38,164 bases of DNA from an uncultured Bacteroidota bacterium (GTDB taxonomy: Bacteria; Bacteroidota; Bacteroidia; Bacteroidales; VadinHA17): assembly GCA_903824785.1 (NCBI GenBank), contig CAIJYD010000001.1, positions 1-38,164 of the forward strand, written 5' to 3'. The notes under the pieces are model-generated. The model was not told the DNA's origin. It worked only from the letters and a program-made list of their open reading frames with translations, and searched no databases. This document shows, piece after piece, positions 31,524-38,164 of this stretch. A program made the translations under genes and the position numbers. Numbering within the stretch: the stretch's first letter is position 1; every line of letters begins with the position of its first letter.

Positions 31524-32849
31524 ATGAAATACGAGGATTTTCTTGTCACCTCTCTTGGAAAAGGAGGAGTTATATCGCCTCTTAAAAAGAATCAAAGAGC
31601 AGACAGTCCTGTATACAAATTCGTAAACGACAGTGAAAGAATACTATACGATGTCTCTCTCGAGAACTTCAACAGATGTAAAGAGAGCGGAGAGATACCT
31701 GTCTCATTCGAAAAAGCCGGTCCGAGAGAAACAATCTATTTTGAACCTGCAAAAACCAAAGTAGGCATTATTACCTGCGGTGGGTTATGCCCCGGTTTAA
31801 ATAATGTTATCCGCAGCCTTGTCAATGAACTCTATTACAGGTATGGAATAAGCCGTATCCTTGGAATAAAATATGGATTTGAAGGATTGATTCCAAAATA
31901 CAACCATTCCGTTATTGAGCTGACAACAACCATGGTGAGCAATATTCATCTTACCGGCGGAACATTTCTTGGCTCTTCAAGAGGTGACCAGGATGTTGAA
32001 AAAATGGTTGATACTCTTGAGATTATGAATATCAACCTGTTGTTTTGTATTGGTGGCGACGGAACATTACGAGGGGCACATGATATTCATAAAGAAATTG
32101 AAAAACGAAAGATAAAGATTTGTGTTGCCGGTATTCCGAAAACCATTGATAATGATATCGACCTTATTCAAAAATCATTTGGCTTTGAAACAGCCTTTTC
32201 GATAGCCAATGATATTATCAGAAATGCTCATAATGAGGCAGAAGGCGCTTTTAATGGAATAGCCCTGATAAAATTAATGGGGCGCGATTCGGGTTTTATT
32301 GCTGCAAGCGCCGCATTATCAATTCAGGAGGTCAATTTTGTTCTCATTCCTGAAATAACATTCGACCTCTATGGCCAGCGAGGTTTCCTTCGTGTTCTGA
32401 AGAAAAGACTTGAAGAACGCCATCATGCTGTAATTGTTGTGGCAGAAGGAGCAGGTCAGGAGTTTTTTGAAGCCGCCGTCAACGATAAAGACGCTTCGGG
32501 CAATATCAGGCACAAGGATATCGGTGTTTACCTGAAAGATAAAATATCGGAAGAATATAAAAACAAAAACTTCCCTCATTCAATTAAATATATTGATCCA
32601 AGCTATATTATCAGAAGTGCCCCGGCCAATGCAAACGACAGCAAATTCTGCAACCTTCTGGCTCAGAATGCCGTCCATGCCGCTCTCGCAGGAAAAACTG
32701 ATTTTGTCGTCGGATTCTGGAATAATCATTTTACCCTTATGCCAATTCCAATGGTGGTTGCAAAACGCAAGAAAATTGATGTAGACGGTGAACTCTGGTG
32801 GAATGTACTTGAAGCAACCGGCCAGCCAATAACCATGAAGAACCCATAA
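31524..32849 (+). CDS. 6-phosphofructokinase, probably ATP-dependent (PfkA family, long form)
   Basis: 441 residues. GGLCPGLNNVIRSLV binds the phosphate donor; GGDGTLRGAHDI (Gly177-Thr181) has Gly at the position where PPi-dependent enzymes have Asp, so ATP is the likely donor. PKTIDNDIDLIQ (Lys206) and MGRDSGFIA form the fructose-6-phosphate site. The Gly/Lys combination is the type seen in the long ATP-dependent group of trypanosomes, plants and some bacteria, while pyrophosphate enzymes combine Asp with Lys. An N-terminal extension of about 75 residues precedes the core. It phosphorylates fructose 6-phosphate in glycolysis. The HAD gene starts 1 bp after its stop. Confidence 0.85.
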   Translation: MKYEDFLVTSLGKGGVISPLKKNQRADSPVYKFVNDSERILYDVSLENFNRCKESGEIPVSFEKAGPRETIYFEPAKTKVGIITCGGLCPGLNNVIRSLVNELYYRYGISRILGIKYGFEGLIPKYNHSVIELTTTMVSNIHLTGGTFLGSSRGDQDVEKMVDTLEIMNINLLFCIGGDGTLRGAHDIHKEIEKRKIKICVAGIPKTIDNDIDLIQKSFGFETAFSIANDIIRNAHNEAEGAFNGIALIKLMGRDSGFIAASAALSIQEVNFVLIPEITFDLYGQRGFLRVLKKRLEERHHAVIVVAEGAGQEFFEAAVNDKDASGNIRHKDIGVYLKDKISEEYKNKNFPHSIKYIDPSYIIRSAPANANDSKFCNLLAQNAVHAALAGKTDFVVGFWNNHFTLMPIPMVVAKRKKIDVDGELWWNVLEATGQPITMKNP

Positions 32850-32850
32850 T

Positions 32851-33462
32851 ATGATAAAGAATATTGTTTTTGACCTTGGAAATGTACTTCTAAGCTTCAG
32901 ACCTGTTGAATTTTTTGACAAAAAAAACTATTCTGAACCGCTTAAAACAAGGATCCTTTCTGATATTTTCGGCAGCCTGGAGTGGATAATGCTAGATAAC
33001 GGAGACATAACCACCGAGGAGGCAATAACGGCCATAGCATTAAAATCGTCCCTTAATAAGGAGGAAATAGCTCATGTATTCAATTTACGTACAGAACTGA
33101 TGTTTCCCCTTGACCACAATGTCAAACTGCTTCCAGAATTGAGGAAACGGGATTTTAGACTCTTTTTTCTTTCCAACTTCCCAAAGGATGTTTTTGAAGA
33201 GATAAAAACCGGCTATTATTTTTTCAGATATTTTGACGGAGGTGTTATCTCCTCCCTGGTTAAATATTCAAAACCCGACAACAGGATCTATGAATGTCTG
33301 CTGAAAAATTATTCCCTTATTCCTGAAGAGTGCCTTTTTATTGATGATCTTGAAGTAAACGTTGCAGCTGCTGAAGCTTGCGGAATGAAGGGTCTTGTCA
33401 CTTTCGGGTCTCAGGATATCTCCAAAGAGATCAAAAACGCCCTCCTTCCATCTTCCGGATAG
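32851..33462 (+). CDS. HAD-superfamily hydrolase, subfamily IA
   Basis: 203 residues. Motif I is FDLGNVLLSF (Asp8 nucleophile, Gly10 where most phosphatases have the acid/base Asp), motif II FLSNFPKD, motif III lysine in KYSKPDNRIYE and motif IV FIDDLEVNVAAAE. The DLGN form is shared with E. coli YihX, an alpha-glucose-1-phosphate phosphatase, so a sugar phosphate is a fair guess. One base separates it from the phosphofructokinase gene, which makes an operon likely. Substrate unproven. Confidence 0.85.
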   Translation: MIKNIVFDLGNVLLSFRPVEFFDKKNYSEPLKTRILSDIFGSLEWIMLDNGDITTEEAITAIALKSSLNKEEIAHVFNLRTELMFPLDHNVKLLPELRKRDFRLFFLSNFPKDVFEEIKTGYYFFRYFDGGVISSLVKYSKPDNRIYECLLKNYSLIPEECLFIDDLEVNVAAAEACGMKGLVTFGSQDISKEIKNALLPSSG

Positions 33463-33506
33463 ATTTATTACAAACTTGTGCCTGCAGAGAAAGAGACAAT
33501 GTTAAC

Positions 33507-35879
33507 ATGGGAAAGAGTTTTTTAATATTGCCCTTATTGTTTCTTCCTCTCTTTTCAGCTCAATCTCAGACCATTACACAAATATTGAAAGGAACTGTTA
33601 CCGATAAGGAAACACGGTTCCCTCTTCCCGGTGCAAATATTATTGAAATTGGTTCTTTCCCTCCGAACGGAACAGCAACAAATGGCTCCGGAAAATTCAG
33701 ATTAACAACTTCCATTGGAAGAATCTCTATTAAAATCACTTACCTCGGATATGAGGATATTACAATAAGAGATATTCTGGTCGCCTCCGGAAAGGAAGTT
33801 GAGCTGAATATTGAACTTCTTGAAAAGGTAGTAAAGACTAATGATGTTGTCGTCCATTCCAGCAAAACCGGAAACAAATCCGTAAACCAGATGGCGATAA
33901 TCAGCACTAATACCATCAGGACAGACGATGCTCTTCGTTACGCCGGTGGCTTTTATGATCCTTCCCGGATTGTAAATGCATTTGCAGGGGTTGTTTCTGC
34001 CAACAGTGACATGAGCAACGATATTGTAATACGGGGAAATTCATCCCGTGGTCTTCTCTGGAGGCTTGAAGGAATAGAGATCCCTAACCCAAACCACTTT
34101 AGTGACGGGCAGGGAGGAAGTGGTGGTGCTTTTTCAGCAATAACTTCAAATGTGATTGATAATTTTGACTTTTTTACCGGAGCTTTTCCTGCGGAATTCG
34201 GAAATGCAATATCCGGTGTTATGGATTTGAACCTCAGGAAAGGAAATTCTGATAAAAAAGAGTTTGCCTTTCAAACCGGAATGATTGGGGCGGAGATAGC
34301 AATGGAAGGTCCGTTTGTTTCAAATAAAGATGCCTCTTTTCTGATAAATGTCAGATATACAAATTTCAAAACTCTAAGCAATCTTAACATTATTGATCTT
34401 GGAGAGACCAACCATGCTCCGAGAACAAAGGACCTTGCTTTTAATATAAACCTTCCCCTCAAAAAAGCAGGAAATATTAATTTATTTGGAGTAATTGGAT
34501 CAAGTGAACTCGGTAAAATTGCCTACCACGATATTTCAAAATGGAATTCCCTTTCAGACAGATGGGAAGAGATGGAAAAACAGAGTTCAGGAACAATTGG
34601 AATCAAGCATCTGTATGTGCTGCCCAATTCAAAAACATATTTAAAAACAGTGCTGGCATACACTACATTTATGAATTCATATACAGAGGGTTACATAGAT
34701 TCATCCTTTGTAACGGCAAACAGTTATTCATACAGTTATAATTATCCTTCCTTACGTTCATCATTTCTTATTAATCATAAATTCAATTCCAGAAATACCA
34801 TACGGGGAGGAGTAAATTATAATTTTCTGACAGGAACAATGTCTAATTTACGAATAAATGCATCAGGGCTTTTTGACTCCCTGGTCAGTCCATATTCTGA
34901 AGGCAGTATGTTTCAGGCCTACACACAGTGGAGACATCGTTTGTCTTCAACACTTGAGGTAAACCTTGGCCTTAATGTTCTGGAGTCTTCTTCGAACAGG
35001 AAGTTGAGTATAGAACCGCGTTTGGGAATACGCTGGCAGATAACGCCGGGTAACTCCTTTATTGCCGGGTTTGGTTCGCACAGCAGATCCGAATCCCTAG
35101 CGGTCTATAATGCTCTTGTAAAAAACAGCGCAGGAGAGCGTTCCGCCCTAAACAGCGGGATGGATCTTTCGAAGGCCCAGCACTGGGTCGCCGGATTTGA
35201 TCTATCCCTTACAACCGATATCCGATTGCGCATTGAAGGGTATATTCAATATTTATTTAATATTCCAATCGTAAACAACATAAACAGCCAGTATTCAACA
35301 ATCAACAGTGGAGAACGGCTGCCGGATGCAATCCTGGAAAATGCAGGGACGGGCATGAATAACGGATTGGAACTTACAATCGAAAAGGCTTTCTCAAAAA
35401 ACTATTATTTTCTTGTAACGGCTTCTCTGTTTGACTCGTGGTATAAGGCAGGCGACCATCACAGATATAATACCTACTATAACACCGCAAAAGTTTCGAA
35501 TATCCTTGTCGGTAAGGATTTCTATGTAGGAAAATCTAAAAGGAACAGTATTGGTATCAACACCAAGTATGTTTTAAGAGGTGGCTATCGATATACACCG
35601 GTTGATGAGGAGAAGAGCCTGAAATCAAAACGAATAATTTACAATACTCGGGCAACTTACGAAAATCAGCTGCCATCTTTTATGCGACTTGATGCAGGAA
35701 TAAACTTCAGAAAAAACCATTCTCACTATTCCTGGATAATAATGCTCGACATACAAAATGTTACCAACCGGAAAAATGTATTCCGAAGAAGGTTCAATTT
35801 TGCAAACGGACAGGTTGTCTCTACCGATGTTTTAAGTCTTGGTATTATCCCCGTTTTTAATTTCAGGGTAGAATTTTAA
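33507..35879 (+). CDS. TonB-dependent outer-membrane receptor
   Basis: 790 residues. A signal peptide (LILPLLFLPLFSAQSQ) is followed by a CarboxypepD_reg-like domain (LKGTVTDKETRFPLPGANII, about 22-105), a plug (NDIVIRGNSSRGLLWRLEG, IPNPNHFSDGQGGSGGAFS, AFPAEFGNAISGVMDLNLRK) and a 22-stranded-type barrel ending in FNFRVEF with a terminal aromatic. It transports an unknown ligand through the outer membrane using TonB energy. No SusD-like partner follows, so it is not a SusC-type glycan pair. It starts 44 bp after the HAD gene; ATG 33507 gives the signal peptide, though the frame is open further upstream. Confidence 0.9.
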   Translation: MGKSFLILPLLFLPLFSAQSQTITQILKGTVTDKETRFPLPGANIIEIGSFPPNGTATNGSGKFRLTTSIGRISIKITYLGYEDITIRDILVASGKEVELNIELLEKVVKTNDVVVHSSKTGNKSVNQMAIISTNTIRTDDALRYAGGFYDPSRIVNAFAGVVSANSDMSNDIVIRGNSSRGLLWRLEGIEIPNPNHFSDGQGGSGGAFSAITSNVIDNFDFFTGAFPAEFGNAISGVMDLNLRKGNSDKKEFAFQTGMIGAEIAMEGPFVSNKDASFLINVRYTNFKTLSNLNIIDLGETNHAPRTKDLAFNINLPLKKAGNINLFGVIGSSELGKIAYHDISKWNSLSDRWEEMEKQSSGTIGIKHLYVLPNSKTYLKTVLAYTTFMNSYTEGYIDSSFVTANSYSYSYNYPSLRSSFLINHKFNSRNTIRGGVNYNFLTGTMSNLRINASGLFDSLVSPYSEGSMFQAYTQWRHRLSSTLEVNLGLNVLESSSNRKLSIEPRLGIRWQITPGNSFIAGFGSHSRSESLAVYNALVKNSAGERSALNSGMDLSKAQHWVAGFDLSLTTDIRLRIEGYIQYLFNIPIVNNINSQYSTINSGERLPDAILENAGTGMNNGLELTIEKAFSKNYYFLVTASLFDSWYKAGDHHRYNTYYNTAKVSNILVGKDFYVGKSKRNSIGINTKYVLRGGYRYTPVDEEKSLKSKRIIYNTRATYENQLPSFMRLDAGINFRKNHSHYSWIIMLDIQNVTNRKNVFRRRFNFANGQVVSTDVLSLGIIPVFNFRVEF

Positions 35880-36048
35880 CAATAATTAATTTCTTTCAAA
35901 ATTCTATCAAATCCAAACCATTCAGACCGCAATAATTGAAGCCTCCCGGTAAGAAGATGAAAAATACTCGATTCTCATAAGGTTAATATTCAGGCAATCT
36001 CTTTTATCTCTCTGTACTACAACACTTTATATGTTATTTAGTTGCAAT

Positions 36049-36064
36049 TGTTCCACGTGGAAAC
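36049..36064. promoter_or_regulatory. parS-like palindrome next to the uvrC stop
   Basis: TGTTCCACGTGGAAAC contains the 12-bp perfect palindrome TTCCACGTGGAA (36051-36062). Compared with the conserved bacterial ParB site GTTYCACGTGRAAC it matches 13 of 14 positions (36050-36063); the last base is A instead of C. It touches the uvrC stop codon (36064-36066). ParB/Noc-type sites are clustered near oriC; whether this is functional cannot be told here. Confidence 0.4.
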
Positions 36065-37863
36065 TAGAGTTGTTTATTGAAGTATTCCAATAAAATAGCA
36101 GTTTTTGAAAGACCAACTGCATTTTCAAGTTGCACAGGAGATGCATTTCTTATTTTTTCCACCGACTCAAAGGTTTTTAATAAAATCTCTTTTGTCTTCG
36201 CTCCAATACCTTTTATCTGGTCAAGCTCTGATTTTACCATTTCTGTAGAACGCTTATCGCGATGAAAACTTATTCCGAATCGATGAGCTTCATTTCGAAG
36301 CTGCTGTATTATTTTTAAACTAACTGTGTTTTTGTCGAGGTAGATCGGAACGCTGTCTCCGGGGAAATAAATCTCCTCTAGTTTTTTAGCTATTCCAATT
36401 ACTGTAACTTTTTCTCTCAGACCAAGCTTATCAATGCTTTTCATTGCAGAAGAGAGTTGTCCCTTTCCTCCGTCTACAATTATAAGCTGAGGCAGGTTTT
36501 GCTCCTCTTCAATCATCCTTCTGTATCTTCTGAAAACGATCTCTTCCATCGAAGCAAAATCGTCGGGACCCGATACTGTTTTTATATTAAAGTGGCGATA
36601 CTCCTTTTTACTGGGTTTTGCGCTGCGGAATACGACACAGGCCGCAACAGGAAACGTTCCCATAATATTTGAATTATCAAAACATTCAATATGCAGAGGC
36701 AATTCCGACATATGCAGATCGTTCTTCAGTTTCTCAAGATTTTTTCCTGTCCGCGCCTGGGGTGCATGTTCCATCCGCTTCTTCTTCTGCTCAAGCTTAT
36801 AATATATCGCATTTCGCTCTGCCAGTTCAAGAAGCTTGTGCTTTTCTCCTGCCTGAGGAACCGTGTATTTAACTTTATCAATCAAAATATCCGGTTTAAA
36901 AGGAATAATAATCTCCGGTGAATCGCTGGAAAATCTTTGCCTGATCTCAGTTATTGCAAACGCAAGAAGCGATTCCGGCTCCTCATCGATCCTGATCTTA
37001 AGTTCAATCGTAAAAGCCTGAATTATAGCACCTTGAACAACCTTCAAATAATTAACATAACAATTATCCGATTCCATTGTAAGTGCAAAAACATCGACGT
37101 TTTTAATAGTATTACTTACCACAGAAGATCGGCTTCTGAACCCCGATAGAATATCAATTTTTTCTTTTATAACCTGTGCCTCTTCAAAACGAAGTTCTTT
37201 AGAATAATTTTGCATTCCCTTTTTCAAATGGTCAATAACATGAGAAATATTACCTTTGAGAATATCCTTTATCTGAATAATGGCAGTTTCATAATCTTCT
37301 TTACTCTGAAGGCCAATACAAGGAGCCTTACAATTTCCAATATGATATTCGAGGCATACCTTGAACTTCCCTGTTTCAATATTTGATTCCGCTAAATTCA
37401 GATGACAAGTCCTTAATTTATATAGCTGCCTGATAAGTACAATCAACGTTTTAACCATTAACCCGGAAGTATAAGGACCGAAATAAAATGATCCGTCTCT
37501 TACCGGGTTCCGGGTGCTGAATACCATTGGAAATGGCTCTTTTTTAATACAGATCCATGGAAATGTTTTGTCATCTTTCAGTAGTATATTATACCTGGGC
37601 TGATGCTTTTTAATTAGGTTATTCTCAAGTAATAATGCATCCGACTCATTATCCACGACAATATGCCTTATATCATCTGCTTTCTTCAGTAAAACCTGAG
37701 TCTTTCCCGACTGATTCTTGGAAAAGTATGAAGTAACTCTCTTCTTAAGATTAACCGCTTTTCCGATATAAATGATAGTTCCTGAAGAATCAATAAACTG
37801 ATATACTCCAGGTTTTTCGGGCAGTAAAGAAATAAGAAGCAGGAATTTTGTATTTGCCGCCAT
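36064..37863 (-). CDS. uvrC: UvrABC system protein C
   Basis: 599 residues. The N-terminal GIY-YIG nuclease (PEKPGVYQFIDSSGTIIYIG then KAVNLKKRVTSYF) makes the 3' incision. A cysteine cluster begins at CHLNLAESN and continues CLEYHIGNCKAPC, matching the [4Fe-4S] site of UvrC. The UVR motif (LRFEEAQVIKEKID) follows, then the RNase H-like domain with IECFDNSNIMGTFPVAACVV and LIIVDGGKGQL for the 5' incision, and helix-hairpin-helix DNA binding (IKGIGAKTKEILLKTF). It acts with UvrA and UvrB in excision repair. ATG 37863 is preferred; an in-frame TTG at 37884 would add seven residues. Confidence 0.96.
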   Translation of the reverse strand: MAANTKFLLLISLLPEKPGVYQFIDSSGTIIYIGKAVNLKKRVTSYFSKNQSGKTQVLLKKADDIRHIVVDNESDALLLENNLIKKHQPRYNILLKDDKTFPWICIKKEPFPMVFSTRNPVRDGSFYFGPYTSGLMVKTLIVLIRQLYKLRTCHLNLAESNIETGKFKVCLEYHIGNCKAPCIGLQSKEDYETAIIQIKDILKGNISHVIDHLKKGMQNYSKELRFEEAQVIKEKIDILSGFRSRSSVVSNTIKNVDVFALTMESDNCYVNYLKVVQGAIIQAFTIELKIRIDEEPESLLAFAITEIRQRFSSDSPEIIIPFKPDILIDKVKYTVPQAGEKHKLLELAERNAIYYKLEQKKKRMEHAPQARTGKNLEKLKNDLHMSELPLHIECFDNSNIMGTFPVAACVVFRSAKPSKKEYRHFNIKTVSGPDDFASMEEIVFRRYRRMIEEEQNLPQLIIVDGGKGQLSSAMKSIDKLGLREKVTVIGIAKKLEEIYFPGDSVPIYLDKNTVSLKIIQQLRNEAHRFGISFHRDKRSTEMVKSELDQIKGIGAKTKEILLKTFESVEKIRNASPVQLENAVGLSKTAILLEYFNKQL

Positions 37864-38037
37864 AAAAACTAAGACTAACCTCAAATATAATATGTCTTGA
37901 CTGGATAACTGATGCTTTTTGCTGATTTAAATTTTACTTCCGAATTACCATTATCCTAAAATATATAAGAAAAAGATCTGTCAATTTAACCCATATTTAT
38001 CCTGTTTCCTGATGCTCTTCCCAGTGTATATATTAAT

Positions 38038-38164
38038 TGAAAAGTATACCATCTTCTCGTTGAAAAGTATACCACTTATCAATAGTAACCCGTTGCTTTG
38101 GCAAAGATCAAGCAACACAAAACAGGATGATAAGTATGGATACGAAACAAGAGATTACGAGACG
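38038..38164 (+). mobile_element. Left end of an IS21-family element (truncated by window)
   Basis: Two perfect copies of TTGAAAAGTATACCA (38037-38051 and 38060-38074) lie 23 bp apart, followed by a leader and the start of a reading frame at 38136. IS21 elements have just such multiple direct repeats near each end, bound by the IstA transposase, and begin with TG. The element would start at about 38038. The right end and the target duplication lie outside the window. Confidence 0.6.
38136..38164 (+). CDS. istA: Start of IS21 transposase IstA (partial)
   Basis: Only nine codons are visible: Met-Asp-Thr-Lys-Gln-Glu-Ile-Thr-Arg, then the window ends. This resembles the usual IstA N-terminus (M-x-TKQEIIRR...), the start of its helix-turn-helix. 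The preceding AGGATG, just upstream, could serve as ribosome binding site. The assignment leans on the flanking terminal repeats, as the protein itself is too short for a firm call. Confidence 0.5.

Noticed and set aside
31524-32849. Pyrophosphate-dependent phosphofructokinase
   Set aside because: The donor site has GGDGT, not GGDDT; the Lys in PKTIDND alone does not make it PPi-dependent.
33378-33506. Upstream in-frame extension of the TonB-dependent receptor
   Set aside because: It overlaps the HAD gene in another frame and would bury the clear signal peptide at ATG 33507.
33507-35879. SusC-type glycan transporter of a polysaccharide utilisation locus
   Set aside because: No SusD partner or glycan-degrading genes adjacent, and the protein is shorter than typical SusC.
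37864-37884. Seven-residue TTG extension of uvrC
   Set aside because: ATG 37863 gives the usual short N-terminus before the GIY-YIG domain.

Overview
The window looks like a chromosomal segment of a Bacteroidota (class Bacteroidia) bacterium. The reasons are the neighbour order DUF4271 protein - hemD - rnpA, several lipoprotein and Tat signals of Bacteroidota type, a CarboxypepD_reg/TonB-dependent receptor, upstream boxes of the Bacteroidota -7 type (TAnnTTTG), and little use of Shine-Dalgarno sequences. The organism respires oxygen: the window carries a complete caa3-type cytochrome c oxidase. I see no tRNA, rRNA, CRISPR array or prophage.

Layout. (1) 160-8105: housekeeping genes: a PHP phosphatase, mntP and dtd diverging from a shared 95-bp promoter region, deoC, a DUF4271 membrane protein with hemD, rnpA directly behind a strong intrinsic-terminator-like hairpin, an S41 C-terminal processing protease, and a moaD-moaE pair. 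(2) 8176-13328: polA and queD on the minus strand, then a long-chain acyl-CoA synthetase. (3) 13407-23550: the respiratory block. A Tat-exported Mn-type superoxide dismutase points away from a ten- or eleven-gene plus-strand cluster: HMA-domain lipoprotein, Tat-exported ferredoxin-like subunit, NrfD/ActC-like quinone-site membrane subunit, membrane-anchored cytochrome c, DoxX-like protein, SCO, CoxI, CoxIII, CoxIV, CoxII with a fused cytochrome c domain, and CtaB. (4) 23661-33462: an unknown lipoprotein with a clear terminator, lspA, an ArsR regulator, a long-chain polyprenyl diphosphate synthase (probably for the menaquinone tail), an MFS carrier, and small metabolic genes including a 6-phosphofructokinase and a HAD hydrolase. 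(5) 33507-38164: a TonB-dependent receptor, a parS-like palindrome next to the uvrC stop, uvrC, and the left end of an IS21-family element that runs out of the window.

How the genes work together. The most notable unit is the respiratory block. The ferredoxin-like protein, the NrfD subunit and the cytochrome c resemble a stripped-down alternative complex III: they lack the molybdopterin-like domain and the ActA, ActD, ActE and ActF genes. They sit directly upstream of, and apparently co-transcribed with, a caa3 oxidase and its copper and heme assembly factors. The simplest reading is a menaquinol -> FeS/NrfD -> cytochrome c -> caa3 -> O2 chain encoded as one unit. The ferredoxin-like subunit has lost exactly one cysteine in each of the two motifs that, in its family, cooperate in two clusters, so its cofactor set is probably unusual. 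All functional statements are read from sequence; no database search or structure prediction was run.
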